A stretch of DNA of 64,000 bases, taken from Pseudomonas fluorescens (GTDB lineage Bacteria > Pseudomonadota > Gammaproteobacteria > Pseudomonadales > Pseudomonadaceae). A model generated the notes under the pieces. The model was not told the DNA's origin. It did no database searches and was given only the letters and a program-made list of their open reading frames with translations. Where the stretch lies: assembly GCA_902825215.1 (NCBI GenBank), contig LR782234.1, positions 310,001 through 374,000 on the forward strand, written 5' to 3'. The position numbers and the translations under genes are program-made. Below, one piece after another: positions 53,639-63,878 of the stretch. The stretch's first letter is position 1, and every line of letters starts with the position of its first letter.

Positions 53639-56600
53639 ATGCAATGGATGTTCATGTTGATCGGGCTGGTGCTCGGTGGACTGCTCGACGAGTCGTTCAG
53701 CGCTGCGCTGTTGGGCGGACTGCTCGGGCTGGCGATTGCGCAGACGATGCGCATCGCGCGGCTCGGCAAACTGACGGCCGCACAACAGCAACAACTCGAA
53801 CACGCCAAAGTCGCCTTGCAAGGCGTCGAGCAGCGGCTGTTTCTGCTCGAAGGCGCGCCGATTCACGCTGCGCCACCGTCGTCTCCTGCGCCCGTCGCTG
53901 AGCCTGTCGCCGAGCCTGCCGAAATCCTTGAGCAAGCCCCCGCGCCTGAGCTGATCTGGGAACTGCCGCCCGAGCTTGAACCGGTCGCCGCCACCCGTGA
54001 AACCAGCCAGCCGCTGCCGGACGATGTCTGGCGCGCCGAACCGGCCCCTCGTGAACCGCAAAAACCTGCCGAACCCCGTGGCCCGAACCTGATCGAGCGC
54101 GGCATCAGCGCGGCACGCAATTGGCTGTTCGGTGGTAACACGGTGCTGCGCGTCGGCGTGGTGCTGCTGTTTTTCGGTCTGGCGTTTTTGCTGCGTTACG
54201 CCACCGAAGGCATGGTGGTGCCGATCGAGTTGCGTTACGCCGGGGTGGCGGCTGCCGCGTTGGGCCTGCTTGCGCTGGGCTGGTGGCTGCGCCGGCGCAA
54301 CACGCACTATGCGTTGATGCTGCAGGGCACCGGCATCGCGGTGTTGTACCTGACGGTGTTTGCGGCGATGCGTTTGCATCCGCTGCTCGATCCTTCGGCC
54401 GCGCTGGGTCTGCTGGTGGCGGTGACGGTGTTCTCGGCCATTCTGGCAATCACCCAGGATGCGTTGGGGCTGGCGGCAGCGGCGGCATTGGGCGGTTTTG
54501 CCGCGCCGATCCTGACCTCAACGGGTGAAGGCAACCACGTCGCGCTGTTCAGTTATTTCGCCCTGCTCAACGCCGGCATTCTCGCCATCGCCTGGTTCAA
54601 GGCCTGGCGCCTGCTCAACTTGATCGGCTTCGTTGGCACCTTTGGCATCGGTTTCGCCTGGGGCCTGCGGTCGTATGCCCCAGAGTTGTTGTGGAGTACA
54701 GAGCCATTCCTGATTCTGTTTTTCCTGATGTACCTGGCCATCGGCTTGCTGTTTGCCCGACGCAAGCTGCTCGACCTGAGCGATGCCCCGGCGGACGCTG
54801 ATCGCGAGGTGCTGTTGCACTGGTCGGCGCGCAAGGGCGATTACGTCGACGGCACCCTGCTGTTCGGCCCGCCGATCATTGGTTTCGGTTTGCAGTTCGC
54901 CATCGTTCAGCACCTGGAGTTCGCGGCGGCGTTCAGTGCCCTGGCGCTGGGCATGCTCTATATGGCGCTGGCCAAAGTATTGATGGGTGGGCGCGCAGTG
55001 CTGCTGGGCGAAACCTGCTTGGCGCTCGGGGTGATTTTTGCCAGTCTGGCGATTCCGTTGGGGCTCGATGCGCGCTGGACTTCAGCGGCATGGGCCGTCG
55101 AGGGGGCAGGGATTTTCTGGCTTGGCCTGCGTCAGCATCGACCATTCGCGCGGGCCTTTGCGCTGTTGCTGCAATTGGGCTCGGCGCTGGCCTTCCTCAG
55201 TGAATTGCGCGTCGGCGAAAACAGTTTGCTCGACGGTGCGCCACTGGGCGCGTTGATGCTCGGCGGTGCGCTGCTGTTCAGCTTCTACCAATTGCGCAAA
55301 GCAGTAGCGGAGCAGACCGCGCCGTGGGAGCGCCAGGCATTGCCCGTGCTGGCGAGCCTGGGCCTGACGTTCCTGTACCTGCTGGCACCGCTGTTTTTCT
55401 TCACCCAAGGCACAGCGATCAGTTGGGCGCTGGCCGGGCTGGCAACGTTGTGGGTCGGCCTGCGCATTCAATCGCGCACGTTCCTGTTCAGCGCGTTTGC
55501 CGTGCAATTGCTCGGCGGCGCGTTGTTCCTGCTGCGGCTGCAAGGCGCGGGCGAGGATTCGTCAGCAGTGTTCAGCGCGGGCTGGAGTGGTTTGCTCAGC
55601 GCATCGCTGATCGGTCTGGCATTGATCGCCGGCATGTTGCTGGCGGCGCGCGATGACATGGTACGCAGCGACGTGCGTCTGCTGCGCGGCTTGTCCGTGG
55701 TGCTGTTGGCCGGCCTGGTGCTGATCAATCTGGCGGTGCTGTTTGTCCTGCCGTGGCAGACCGCGAGTGCGGTGTGGGCGGCCAGTGGTTTGCTGATCAT
55801 CTGGCTGAGCCTGTATCTGCAGCAGCGCGTCAGCTTCGTTTTTGGCCTGCTGTTGCAGGTGATCGGCGGCGCTGCATTTTTGCTGGCTGGCCCGGAGCTG
55901 CTGGGGCCGTTGTCCAGCGAAGGCTTGAAGCCGCTGGCCCATGGTGGATTCTGGACGCCGCTGGTGCTGGGACTGGCGGCGATGGTCGGCGCGTGGCGCT
56001 TGCAACTGGGCAACCATGCCTCGGCGTTTGATGCGTTGAGTTTGCAGCGCTTGTCCGAAATATTGTTGGTATGGGGCGCTGCTTGGTGGACGCTGGCGTG
56101 GGTCAGTGAGGTGCTGCGCTTTGCCCCGGCCAGTCTGCAAGCGACGCTGTTGCTATTGGTCGCGGCGGTCAGTGTGGTGCTGTGGACGCTGGCGTCACTG
56201 CGGCTGAAATGGCCGGCGCTGGGTTTGCACTGCACCTTGCTAATCCCGGCTGCTGCGCTGGTATTGCTCGGTGCATGGCAGTCGCGTTATCACCCGGCGG
56301 CCGACTTCGGCTGGCTGGCCTGGACACTAGTATTTGCCGCGCATTTCTTCAGCCTGCGCCGCCTCGCGCCGATGCTGCCGGTCCGCGCTTTAAGTTCCGC
56401 GCATGTACTCGGTTGCTGGCTGCTGATCGGCGTGCTGGCGCTGGAGTTGCGTTACGGTCTGCTGCTGTTGTCCGAGCAGTACAACGCTTGGCGCTGGCTG
56501 GGCTGGGCGATTCTGCCGAGCGTCTATCTGTTGCTGGCAGCGGCACCGCGCACCTGGCCTTGGCCGGTATCGGCGTTTGCCCGCGAGTACCGTTTGTACG

Positions 56601-57220
56601 CCGCTGCGCCGCTGGCCGTGTTGATGTTGGCGTGGTTCTGGCTGGCTAACGGTGTCAGCGATGGCAATGCCGAACCGCTGCCTTATGTACCGCTGCTCAA
56701 TCCTCTGGAGCTGGGGCTGCTTTTTGCCTTGTTCGGCGTTTATGTGTGGTCGCGCAGTGCTTTGGCACAACTGTCGATCCGCCGAAACTACGCCGACACC
56801 GCCACGCAACTGATCGCCGGAGTTTCGCTGTTCGCCTTCTGCACGGCGCTGGTGACCCGCGCTGCGCATCATTGGGCCGGGATCCCGTTCGAACTGGACA
56901 CGTTGCTCGCCTCAATGCTGGTGCAGGCCGGGTTATCGATCGTCTGGACGCTGATGGCGCTGGGGCTGATGATCGGCGGTCATCTGCGCCATCGCCGCGA
57001 AGTGTGGCTGATCGGCGCGGCGCTGATTGCGCTGGTGGTGGCGAAACTGATTTTTGTCGAACTGAGCAACCGTGGCGGCCTCGCCCGGATCGTCTCGTTT
57101 ATCGGTGTCGGCGTGTTGCTGTTGGTGGTGGGTTATTTTGCCCCGCTGCCGCCCAAGCGCGTCGAAGCCGAACCGGCGGCGGACAAACCCGCCACGGAAA
57201 CCGAAGGAGTTGTCTCTTGA
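53639..57220 (+). CDS. Large DUF2339 multi-pass membrane protein
   Basis: An 1193-residue protein. After an N-terminal membrane segment and coiled coil, residues 60-140 are a Pro/Ala/Glu-rich linker (APVAEPVAEPAEILEQ). From about residue 160 to the end there are some thirty hydrophobic segments, with GISAARNWLFGGNTVLRVGV before the first. This is the DUF2339 layout. Function unknown; a transport or envelope-scaffold role is often guessed. Ribosome site is weak. The next gene starts by a TTGA overlap with its stop, so the two are coupled. Confidence 0.85.
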   Translation: MQWMFMLIGLVLGGLLDESFSAALLGGLLGLAIAQTMRIARLGKLTAAQQQQLEHAKVALQGVEQRLFLLEGAPIHAAPPSSPAPVAEPVAEPAEILEQAPAPELIWELPPELEPVAATRETSQPLPDDVWRAEPAPREPQKPAEPRGPNLIERGISAARNWLFGGNTVLRVGVVLLFFGLAFLLRYATEGMVVPIELRYAGVAAAALGLLALGWWLRRRNTHYALMLQGTGIAVLYLTVFAAMRLHPLLDPSAALGLLVAVTVFSAILAITQDALGLAAAAALGGFAAPILTSTGEGNHVALFSYFALLNAGILAIAWFKAWRLLNLIGFVGTFGIGFAWGLRSYAPELLWSTEPFLILFFLMYLAIGLLFARRKLLDLSDAPADADREVLLHWSARKGDYVDGTLLFGPPIIGFGLQFAIVQHLEFAAAFSALALGMLYMALAKVLMGGRAVLLGETCLALGVIFASLAIPLGLDARWTSAAWAVEGAGIFWLGLRQHRPFARAFALLLQLGSALAFLSELRVGENSLLDGAPLGALMLGGALLFSFYQLRKAVAEQTAPWERQALPVLASLGLTFLYLLAPLFFFTQGTAISWALAGLATLWVGLRIQSRTFLFSAFAVQLLGGALFLLRLQGAGEDSSAVFSAGWSGLLSASLIGLALIAGMLLAARDDMVRSDVRLLRGLSVVLLAGLVLINLAVLFVLPWQTASAVWAASGLLIIWLSLYLQQRVSFVFGLLLQVIGGAAFLLAGPELLGPLSSEGLKPLAHGGFWTPLVLGLAAMVGAWRLQLGNHASAFDALSLQRLSEILLVWGAAWWTLAWVSEVLRFAPASLQATLLLLVAAVSVVLWTLASLRLKWPALGLHCTLLIPAAALVLLGAWQSRYHPAADFGWLAWTLVFAAHFFSLRRLAPMLPVRALSSAHVLGCWLLIGVLALELRYGLLLLSEQYNAWRWLGWAILPSVYLLLAAAPRTWPWPVSAFAREYRLYAAAPLAVLMLAWFWLANGVSDGNAEPLPYVPLLNPLELGLLFALFGVYVWSRSALAQLSIRRNYADTATQLIAGVSLFAFCTALVTRAAHHWAGIPFELDTLLASMLVQAGLSIVWTLMALGLMIGGHLRHRREVWLIGAALIALVVAKLIFVELSNRGGLARIVSFIGVGVLLLVVGYFAPLPPKRVEAEPAADKPATETEGVVS

Positions 57221-58581
57221 GTCGCATGCTGAATCTGGGTTGGTTGGCGTTGGGCGTGGTGATGGCTGCCGGCGCCCAGGAAAAACCCGCGGACTTCGCC
57301 ACGCAGGTGCCACTGTCGGTCAGCGGCAACGGCCCGTGGTATCGCCTCGAATTGCCGCTGAGCGTGCAATTGCAGGCGCGCCAGACCGATCTCGGCGACT
57401 TGCGCGTGTTCAACGCCGCCGGTGAACCGCAGGCTTACGCGCTGGCTCGCGAATCCGCGCAGACCCGCGACGACGGCCAGTTGCATGAGGTCAAATGGTT
57501 CCCGCTCTACAACGCCGCGGACGCCAGCGAACGCGCGCCCAACGTGCGCGTGCAATCGACCACCAATGGCACGCTGGTTGAAGTGCAGCCGTCCAGTCAG
57601 TTGGAGGCCGGCGAAGAAGTACTGCGCGGCTGGCTGCTCGATGCCAGCGCGATCAAAGCGCCGTTGCAGCAGTTGATTCTCGACTGGACCAGCGAGCGCG
57701 ACGGTTTTCAGCGTTTCAGCATCGAAGCCAGCGACGACCTGCAACATTGGCAGGCGTGGGGTGAAGGCCAGGTTGCACGGCTGACGTTCTCTGATGAGCG
57801 CATCGAACAGCACGAAGTGACCCTGCCGGGGCAGACCGCGCGTTATGTGCGCCTGCTCTGGGAGTCGCCGGGTTCGGCGCCCATCCTTACTTCGGCGCAA
57901 CTGAAAAGCAGCGACCCGCGTCATTTACCGCTGCCGTTGGTCTGGTCTCAAACCGTGGCCGGCAGCAGCACCAAGGCCGGGGAATACACCTGGCAGCTGC
58001 CGATGGGGCTGAATGTCGAGCGCGTTCAGGTTGAACTGAAACAACCGAACAGTCTGGCGCCGGTCACGTTGGCCGGCCGCCGCGAGAGCAGTTTGCCCTG
58101 GCAGACGCTGAGCAGTGGCTTGTTGTATCGCCTGATCCAGAACAATCAGGACGTGGTGCAAAACGAAATCCCCCTCGCCGGGCAGACCGTGCAGCAATTG
58201 AAGCTGACCGTGGACGAGCGCGGCGGTGGGCTGGGTGAGCAGGCGCCGGATCTGAAATACGCGGTGCGCGCCACGCAGGTGATTTTCCTCGCCCGGGGCG
58301 ATGGGCCGTACAGCCTGGCCTTGGGCAATCCCACGGTGAAAACCGCGAACCTGCCGTTGACCACGCTGATCCCGGATTTCAAACCGCAGATGCTGGCGAC
58401 GCTGGGCAAGGCCTCGGTGCAGAGCGAAGCTGTGGTGACGCAGACCTCGACGACGACCGCGGCGGCGGTGGCCGAGACCAACTGGAAGAAGATCGGTTTG
58501 TGGGCGGTATTGCTGTTGAGCGTGGTGTTTCTCGGGGCGATGGCGTTCAGCCTGTTGCGCAAGCCGCCCGCCAATACCTGA
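57217..58581 (+). CDS. DUF3999 family protein, partner of DUF2339
   Basis: A 454-residue protein. A signal peptide (LGWLALGVVMAAGAQ) precedes a beta-rich periplasmic part with two jelly-roll-like domains (LPLSVQLQARQTDLGDLRVF, FSIEASDDLQHWQAW, PGQTARYVRLLWESPGSAP split), and one C-terminal membrane helix (IGLWAVLLLSVVFLGAMAF). This fits DUF3999. The start is TTG 57217 because AAGGAG lies seven bases upstream and it overlaps the preceding stop; ATG 57226 is the alternative. The DUF2339-DUF3999 pair is recurrent in Pseudomonas. Function unknown. Confidence 0.8.
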   Translation: MSRMLNLGWLALGVVMAAGAQEKPADFATQVPLSVSGNGPWYRLELPLSVQLQARQTDLGDLRVFNAAGEPQAYALARESAQTRDDGQLHEVKWFPLYNAADASERAPNVRVQSTTNGTLVEVQPSSQLEAGEEVLRGWLLDASAIKAPLQQLILDWTSERDGFQRFSIEASDDLQHWQAWGEGQVARLTFSDERIEQHEVTLPGQTARYVRLLWESPGSAPILTSAQLKSSDPRHLPLPLVWSQTVAGSSTKAGEYTWQLPMGLNVERVQVELKQPNSLAPVTLAGRRESSLPWQTLSSGLLYRLIQNNQDVVQNEIPLAGQTVQQLKLTVDERGGGLGEQAPDLKYAVRATQVIFLARGDGPYSLALGNPTVKTANLPLTTLIPDFKPQMLATLGKASVQSEAVVTQTSTTTAAAVAETNWKKIGLWAVLLLSVVFLGAMAFSLLRKPPANT

Positions 58582-58603
58582 GCATGGCCGGCGCTGCACG
58601 CCG

Positions 58604-58697
58604 ATCGCTGGCAAGCCAGCTCCCACAGTGATCTCGGTCGTTCACATATTTTGTGTACACCACACATCCTGTGGGAGCTGGCTTGCCAGCGATGGCG
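58604..58697. repeat. REP pair in reversed arrangement
   Basis: ATCGCTGGCAAGCCAGCTCC then CACAG at the left, and CTGTGGGAGCTGGCTTGCCA then GCGATGGCG at the right. Here the GTGGGAG ends face each other, the opposite of the doublet at 31199. The 225 bases up to fbp show nothing else. Confidence 0.85.
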
Positions 58698-58922
58698 TCC
58701 GGTCAAACAACAAAAATTCATCAGACTGCCGCTATCACTCAACCGCCGCCCGCTGCATTTCCAACTACGCTAAATCCGCCACCTGAACTCTCCACCGACA
58801 ATCACGTCTGATGCAGGCAAATACGCCCCGACGCACGTTAGCGGGCGTCTTCGCTCGCTAGGTTTTCAGACTCCCTGTAAACTGCGCGGGTTTTTAGCCC
58901 CCCCATTCCACCGGAGCCGTCC

Positions 58923-59933
58923 ATGTCCCGCGTTACCTTGAGTCGCTATTTGATTGAGCAGACCCGCAGCAACAACACTCCTGCCGATCTGCGCTTTTTG
59001 ATCGAAGTGGTGGCGCGTGCCTGCAAGGAAATCAGCCACGCCGTGTCCAAAGGCGCCCTGGGTGGTGTTCTGGGCAGCATGGGCACTGAAAACGTCCAGG
59101 GCGAAGTGCAGAAGAAGCTCGACGTGCTGTCGAACGAAATTCTGCTCGAAGCCAACGAATGGGGCGGTCACCTGGCCGGCATGGCGTCCGAGGAAATGGA
59201 CAATGCCTACCAGATCCCGGGCAAATACCCGAAAGGCGCATACCTGCTGGTTTTCGACCCACTGGACGGTTCGTCGAACATCGATATCAACGCGCCGGTT
59301 GGCACCATTTTCTCGGTACTGCGTTGCCCGAATGAATACCTGAGCCAGAACGAGCCGCTGAACGAAAAAGCCTTCCTGCAACCAGGCACCCAGCAAGTGG
59401 CCGCCGGTTACGCGATCTACGGCCCGCAAACCATGCTGGTGCTGACCCTGGGCGACGGCGTCAAAGGCTTCACCCTCGACCGCGAAATGGGCAGCTTCGT
59501 GCTGACTCACGAAGACATCACCATTCCTGAAACCACCCAGGAATTCGCCATCAACATGTCCAACCAGCGTCACTGGGAAGCCCCGGTCCAGCGCTACGTC
59601 GGCGAGTTGCTGGCCGGTGAAGAAGGTCCGCTGAAAAAGAACTACAACATGCGTTGGGTCGCAGCGATGGTTGCCGACGTGCACCGCATCCTCACCCGTG
59701 GCGGTCTGTTCATGTACCCGCGCGACAGCCGTGAGCCGTCCAAGCCGGGCAAGCTGCGCCTGATGTACGAAGCCAACCCGATGTCGTTCCTTGTCGAACA
59801 AGCGGGCGGCGCCTCCACTGACGGCCATCAGCGCATCCTCGACATTCAGCCTGAAGGCCTGCACCAGCGTGTCGCGGTGTTCCTCGGCTCGAAAGAAGAA
59901 GTCGCGCGCGCCACGGCTTACCACAAGGAGTAA
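58923..59933 (+). CDS. fbp: Fructose-1,6-bisphosphatase class I
   Basis: A 336-residue gluconeogenic enzyme. The metal site [20 protein letters not shown] (in parts) is near residue 110, then the substrate region [26 protein letters not shown] ([18 protein letters not shown]) near 262. Pseudomonas lacks phosphofructokinase, so Fbp is central to hexose synthesis. It precedes the DUF924 gene by two bases. Confidence 0.97.
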   Translation: MSRVTLSRYLIEQTRSNNTPADLRFLIEVVARACKEISHAVSKGALGGVLGSMGTENVQGEVQKKLDVLSNEILLEANEWGGHLAGMASEEMDNAYQIPGKYPKGAYLLVFDPLDGSSNIDINAPVGTIFSVLRCPNEYLSQNEPLNEKAFLQPGTQQVAAGYAIYGPQTMLVLTLGDGVKGFTLDREMGSFVLTHEDITIPETTQEFAINMSNQRHWEAPVQRYVGELLAGEEGPLKKNYNMRWVAAMVADVHRILTRGGLFMYPRDSREPSKPGKLRLMYEANPMSFLVEQAGGASTDGHQRILDIQPEGLHQRVAVFLGSKEEVARATAYHKE

Positions 59934-59935
59934 CC

Positions 59936-60538
59936 GTGACTGCGCCCTGGCAGCCGTTGCTCGACTGGTGGTTCGGACACGCCGAATCACCGGACGCAGT
60001 CGCGGCTGACAAGGGCAAGTTGTGGTTCGGCAAGCGAACCAGTCAAGACCTCGAAGCGCAGACGCGTTTCGGGGGCTTTGTCGATCAGGCCTTGGCCGGC
60101 GAATTGACCGAGTGGACGCAATGTCCCGAAGGTTGGCTGGCAGTTGTGCTGCTGCTCGATCAGTTGCCGCGCATGATCCATCGCAACACCCCTAAAGCCT
60201 ACTCCGGTGATTTGCGCGCGCAGAAACTCGTCGCCCAAGGCATTGCCGCGGATTTCGACCGGCAGTTGAAACCGATTCAGCGTGTGTTCATTTATCTGGT
60301 ATTCGAACACTGCGAAAACCTCGCGGTGCAGAACGAGGCAGTGTCGCGATTTATCGAGCTGGTGGCTGAACAGCCGGAAGCGCAGAGGGCGGTGTTTGCG
60401 GATAATCTGGATTACGCCGAGCGGCATCGCCAGGTGATTGCCCGGTTTGGCCGGTTTCCGCATCGCAATGCGGTGTTGGGGCGGGAATCTACGGCTGAGG
60501 AATTGGCGTTTCTTTCTGAGCCTGGGTCGCGGTTTTAA
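59936..60538 (+). CDS. DUF924 family protein
   Basis: A 200-residue alpha-helical protein. It shows LLDWWFGHAESPDAVAADKG, LDQLPRMIHRNTPKAYSGD and IYLVFEHCENLAVQNE, the DUF924 pattern. Function unknown; it has TPR-like helices. Start GTG 59936, with AAGGAG six bases upstream in the fbp tail, so it is probably co-transcribed with fbp. Confidence 0.87.
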   Translation: MTAPWQPLLDWWFGHAESPDAVAADKGKLWFGKRTSQDLEAQTRFGGFVDQALAGELTEWTQCPEGWLAVVLLLDQLPRMIHRNTPKAYSGDLRAQKLVAQGIAADFDRQLKPIQRVFIYLVFEHCENLAVQNEAVSRFIELVAEQPEAQRAVFADNLDYAERHRQVIARFGRFPHRNAVLGRESTAEELAFLSEPGSRF

Positions 60539-60545
60539 AGGCTTT

Positions 60546-60711
60546 CCCTCACCCTGACCCTCTCCCGGAGGGAGAGGGGACTGACGGTGGTGTTTAAGCA
60601 TGATGCGTCGACTGCAATTTCTGAGTCGAACTCAGGACTGGAATATTGCCCGATCGGCTCCCTTTCCCCTCGCCCCCTTGGGGCTAGGCGGGCGGCGTTC
60701 CGATGAGGGGG
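60546..60711. repeat. CCCTCACCC-type long inverted repeat, copy 2
   Basis: CCCTCACCCTGACCCTCTCC followed by GGAGGGAGAGGGGACTGAC, then GATCGGCTCCCTTTCCCCT and a degenerate right arm. Related to 40406-40566. It lies between the DUF924 and chemoreceptor genes. Confidence 0.8.
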
Positions 60712-60725
60712 TAAGCCCTTGATCT

Positions 60726-62618
60726 TCAGATCCTGAAACTACCCACCAACTGCTTCAACCGCGCCGCCTGCTGCTCCAGGTCCGAACACGCGCGCAAGGT
60801 CGCCTGCAGGTTTTCCACCCCTTCCTGATTCAGCGTGTTGATCTCGCTGATATCCACATTGATCGACTCAACCACGGCGGTCTGCTCTTCGGTCGCGGTG
60901 GCCACCGACTGGTTCATGCCGTCGATTTCGCCAATGCGCTGGGTCACGCTGCCGAGGCGTTCGCCGGCCTGGTTGGCGATGCCGACGCTGCTTTCGCTCT
61001 CGCGCTGGCTCTCGGTCATGATGCTCACCGCCTGACGCGCGCCGACTTGCAGTTCTTCGATCATCTTCTGCACTTGCTGCGCCGAATCCTGAGTGCGGTG
61101 GGCGAGGTTGCGCACCTCGTCGGCGACCACGGCGAAACCACGACCGGCCTCACCGGCGCGCGCCGCTTCAATCGCGGCGTTGAGGGCGAGCAGGTTGGTT
61201 TGCTGGGAAATGCTGGTGATCACTTCGAGAATCTGGCCGATGTTCACCGTGTTGCTGTTGAGGGTTTCGATGTTGCCGCACGAATCGCTGATCTTCGCCG
61301 ACAGCTGCTGCATGGCGTGGATGGTTTTATCCACCACTTGCTGGCCTTCGACGGCGAGGCCGCGCGCATCGCTGGAATGCTGCGAGGCGAGGGCGGCGTT
61401 CTGGGCGATTTCCTGGGCGGCGGCACCGAGCTGGTTGATCGCGGCGGCGACGCTGTTGGTGCGGCTGGCTTGCTGGTCGGAGTTGTACATCGACGAGTTC
61501 GATGCGGCGACCACGCGCAGGGCAACTTCGTTGACCTGACCGGTGGCCGAGGACACTTCGCGGATCGAGGTGTGAATACGCTCGACGAAGCGGTTGAACG
61601 AGGTGCCCAGCGCGCCAAATTCATCGTTGCCGTGAATGACCAGACGCTTGGTCAGGTCGCCTTCACCTTCGGCGATATCGTGCATGGCGCGGCCCATGGT
61701 CAGCAGCGGTTGCATCAGCACGCGAATCAGCATGCCCAGCAGGGCCAGAATGATGACCACGGCAATGGCCATGGCGATCAGCGCTGAGGTGCGGAACTCG
61801 CTGAGCATGGCGAAAGCGGTGTCTTTATCGAGCACCAGCGCTACGTACCAGTCCGCCGACGGCACGCCGTTGACGCGGGTGAACGAGATCAACTGAGTCT
61901 TGCCGTCGAATTCGACTTCCTTCAGGCCCGGGCTGACTTTTGGTGCGCCATTCGGATAGGCCTCGGCGAGGGTCTTGAGCACCAGTTTGCTGTCCGGGTG
62001 AATGAGGATTTTGCCTTCAGCGCTGACAATGAACGCATGACCGTGACCGCCGAAGTTCAGCGAGTTGATGATTGCGCTGACACTGGTCAGATCGATATCT
62101 GCACCGGCGACGCCGAGCATCTGGCCCTGGCGCTGCACCGGCGTGGCGACGGTAATCACCAGTTTGCCCGACGAAGCGGCGATGTACGGTTCGGTGACGA
62201 TGGTCTGTTGCGCGGAGTTGGCCGCTTTGTACCAGCCGCGGGCGCGCGGGTCGTAATCCGGCGCGCGATTGCCGGCCGGCACCGAGAACATCACGCCGTC
62301 CGCGCCGCCGAAATAGCTGAGCTGAAAATTACCGGTGTAGGCGGGCAGGTCGATGATGCGCTTGAGGCTGGCCGGCGCGTTGCCGTCGACCGCGACCTGC
62401 TGGGATAACGATTGCAGCAGCTGGATGCGACTTTCCAGCCAGGTCTGGATGTTGCTGGTGGTCAGGCTGCCCAGTTCCTGCATGGTCGCTTCGGTACTGC
62501 TGCTCAGGGCCTGACGTTGTCGATAGTCGTTGAACAGAATGAAACAGGCGAATGCAACGGCCACCACGAGGGCGGCAGCCAACAAGATCTTGTGGCTGAA
62601 TTTCAGGTTTCTGGTCAT
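60726..62618 (-). CDS. Methyl-accepting chemotaxis protein, dCache, amino-acid type
   Basis: A 630-residue chemoreceptor. Membrane helix 1 at about 10-28, periplasmic dCache domain at 35-275, helix 2 ([20 protein letters not shown]), HAMP, and the cytoplasmic signalling tip ([20 protein letters not shown]). The dCache carries Y122, R127, W129, Y130, Y145 and D174 ([29 protein letters not shown]), the motif known for amino-acid sensing receptors such as PctA. So the ligands are probably amino acids. ATG 62618 gives the family start ([14 protein letters not shown]). No chemotaxis genes are adjacent. Confidence 0.9.
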   Translation of the reverse strand: MTRNLKFSHKILLAAALVVAVAFACFILFNDYRQRQALSSSTEATMQELGSLTTSNIQTWLESRIQLLQSLSQQVAVDGNAPASLKRIIDLPAYTGNFQLSYFGGADGVMFSVPAGNRAPDYDPRARGWYKAANSAQQTIVTEPYIAASSGKLVITVATPVQRQGQMLGVAGADIDLTSVSAIINSLNFGGHGHAFIVSAEGKILIHPDSKLVLKTLAEAYPNGAPKVSPGLKEVEFDGKTQLISFTRVNGVPSADWYVALVLDKDTAFAMLSEFRTSALIAMAIAVVIILALLGMLIRVLMQPLLTMGRAMHDIAEGEGDLTKRLVIHGNDEFGALGTSFNRFVERIHTSIREVSSATGQVNEVALRVVAASNSSMYNSDQQASRTNSVAAAINQLGAAAQEIAQNAALASQHSSDARGLAVEGQQVVDKTIHAMQQLSAKISDSCGNIETLNSNTVNIGQILEVITSISQQTNLLALNAAIEAARAGEAGRGFAVVADEVRNLAHRTQDSAQQVQKMIEELQVGARQAVSIMTESQRESESSVGIANQAGERLGSVTQRIGEIDGMNQSVATATEEQTAVVESINVDISEINTLNQEGVENLQATLRACSDLEQQAARLKQLVGSFRI

Positions 62619-62901
62619 CGAATGAACTACCGAGCAAGGGCTGGTCAGGAAAGGGCGGCAATTTGCCATATTCCCTGGCGTTGCGCTGCTCTTATTTCGA
62701 CCGGCGCGCGCCAAAGATTAGACGTGCTGGCGGAAAATCGACGAAATGCTCAATAGCCCTACAAAGTGTCTGATTTAACCGATAAATGCCGGACGGGCGG
62801 ATGAACAAATAGCCATCTTGTCAGGGAACCAGAGGAGGGTTTTCTCTTCTAAGCTTCTGGTTGGCACCATGCCAGCCCCCTTCCGCTCCAGGAGTTACAC
62901 C

Positions 62902-63156
62902 ATGTCGCTGCGATCTCTCGCCCTTCTGTGCTTTTGCGTGCTGCTGGCCGCATGCAGCAAGGTCAATCAGGAAAACTACTCGAAGCTCTCGGCCGGCATG
63001 GCCAAGGCCGAAGTCGAGACCCTGCTGGGCAAACCGACTGATTGCTCGGGTGCGCTCGGCATGTCCAGTTGCACCTGGGGCGACAAGAACAGCTTTATCA
63101 GCGTGCAGTACGCCGGTGACAAAGTGCTGATGTTTTCCGGCCAAGGCCTGAAGTAA
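62902..63156 (+). CDS. Small lipoprotein, OmlA/SmpA-like
   Basis: An 84-residue lipoprotein. Lipobox LLAAC at residues 14-18, then a short domain with SKLSAGMAKAEVETLLGKPTDC and CTWGDKNSFISVQYAGDKV, resembling BamE/OmlA-type folds and small DUF3862-like proteins. ATG 62902 has CAGGAG in front. Located upstream of blc, 29 bases, likely co-transcribed. Function unknown. Confidence 0.75.
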   Translation: MSLRSLALLCFCVLLAACSKVNQENYSKLSAGMAKAEVETLLGKPTDCSGALGMSSCTWGDKNSFISVQYAGDKVLMFSGQGLK

Positions 63157-63185
63157 ACCGGGGCTTTGCGCCCACGGAGAAAAAA

Positions 63186-63755
63186 ATGAAGCGGTTACTG
63201 TTAGTTCTTTTTGCCGGCCTGGTTTTGGCTGGCTGCGCCACTTCCGGCGTCGACTCGTTGGCACCGAAAACCGTCAACAGCGTCAATCTCAAGCGTTATC
63301 AAGGCACCTGGTACGAACTGGCGCGTCTGCCGATGTACTTCCAGCGCAACTGCGCGCAATCCGAAGCGCATTACACCCTCAAGCCTGACGGCAACGTCGC
63401 GGTGCTCAACCGCTGCCTGACCCCGGACTGGCAATGGGAAGAGGCCAAGGGCACGGCGTATCCGCAAGTGCCGGGCAAGACCGACAAGCTCTGGGTGGAG
63501 TTCGACAACTGGTTCTCGCGCCTGCTGCCGGGCGTCGCCAAAGGCGAATACTGGGTGTTGTACGTCAGCGACGATTACAAGACCGCCATTGTCGGCGACC
63601 CGAGTCGCAAGTACATGTGGCTGTTGTCACGCACGCCGACCGTCAACGGTGTGGTGCGCGAGGACTTGCTGAGCAAGGCGCGTCAGCAAGGGTATGACAC
63701 CACCCGGCTGATCTGGCGGGCGACGGACCGGCAGATGGCCAAGACCTCGAATTAA
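63186..63755 (+). CDS. blc: Outer-membrane lipocalin Blc
   Basis: A 189-residue lipoprotein. Lipobox VLAGCATSG, then the lipocalin signature YQGTWYELARLPMYFQRNC and the strands KPDGNVAVLNRC, GEYWVLYVSDDYKTAIVGDP, and SRKYMWLLSRTP. Bacterial lipocalins bind lysophospholipids or fatty acids at the outer membrane. The start has AGGAG-like GGAGAAAAAA before it. Confidence 0.93.
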   Translation: MKRLLLVLFAGLVLAGCATSGVDSLAPKTVNSVNLKRYQGTWYELARLPMYFQRNCAQSEAHYTLKPDGNVAVLNRCLTPDWQWEEAKGTAYPQVPGKTDKLWVEFDNWFSRLLPGVAKGEYWVLYVSDDYKTAIVGDPSRKYMWLLSRTPTVNGVVREDLLSKARQQGYDTTRLIWRATDRQMAKTSN

Positions 63756-63766
63756 GCATTTGTATT

Positions 63767-63873
63767 GATCGCTCCCACGCTCCGCGTGGGAGTGTCTCAA
63801 TGGGACGCTCTGCGTCCGCTTTGGGACGTAGAGCGTCCCGGGCTGCATTCCTGTGCTGCGCGTGGGAACGATC
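63767..63873. repeat. Cruciform intergenic repeat, copy 4
   Basis: A 107-base copy: GATCGCTCCCACGCTCCGCG at the left and GTGCTGCGCGTGGGAACGATC (in parts) at the right, with GACGCTCTGCGTC and GACGTAGAGCGTC inside. It lies between blc and the convergent hutF end. Confidence 0.85.
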
Positions 63874-63878
63874 AATCG

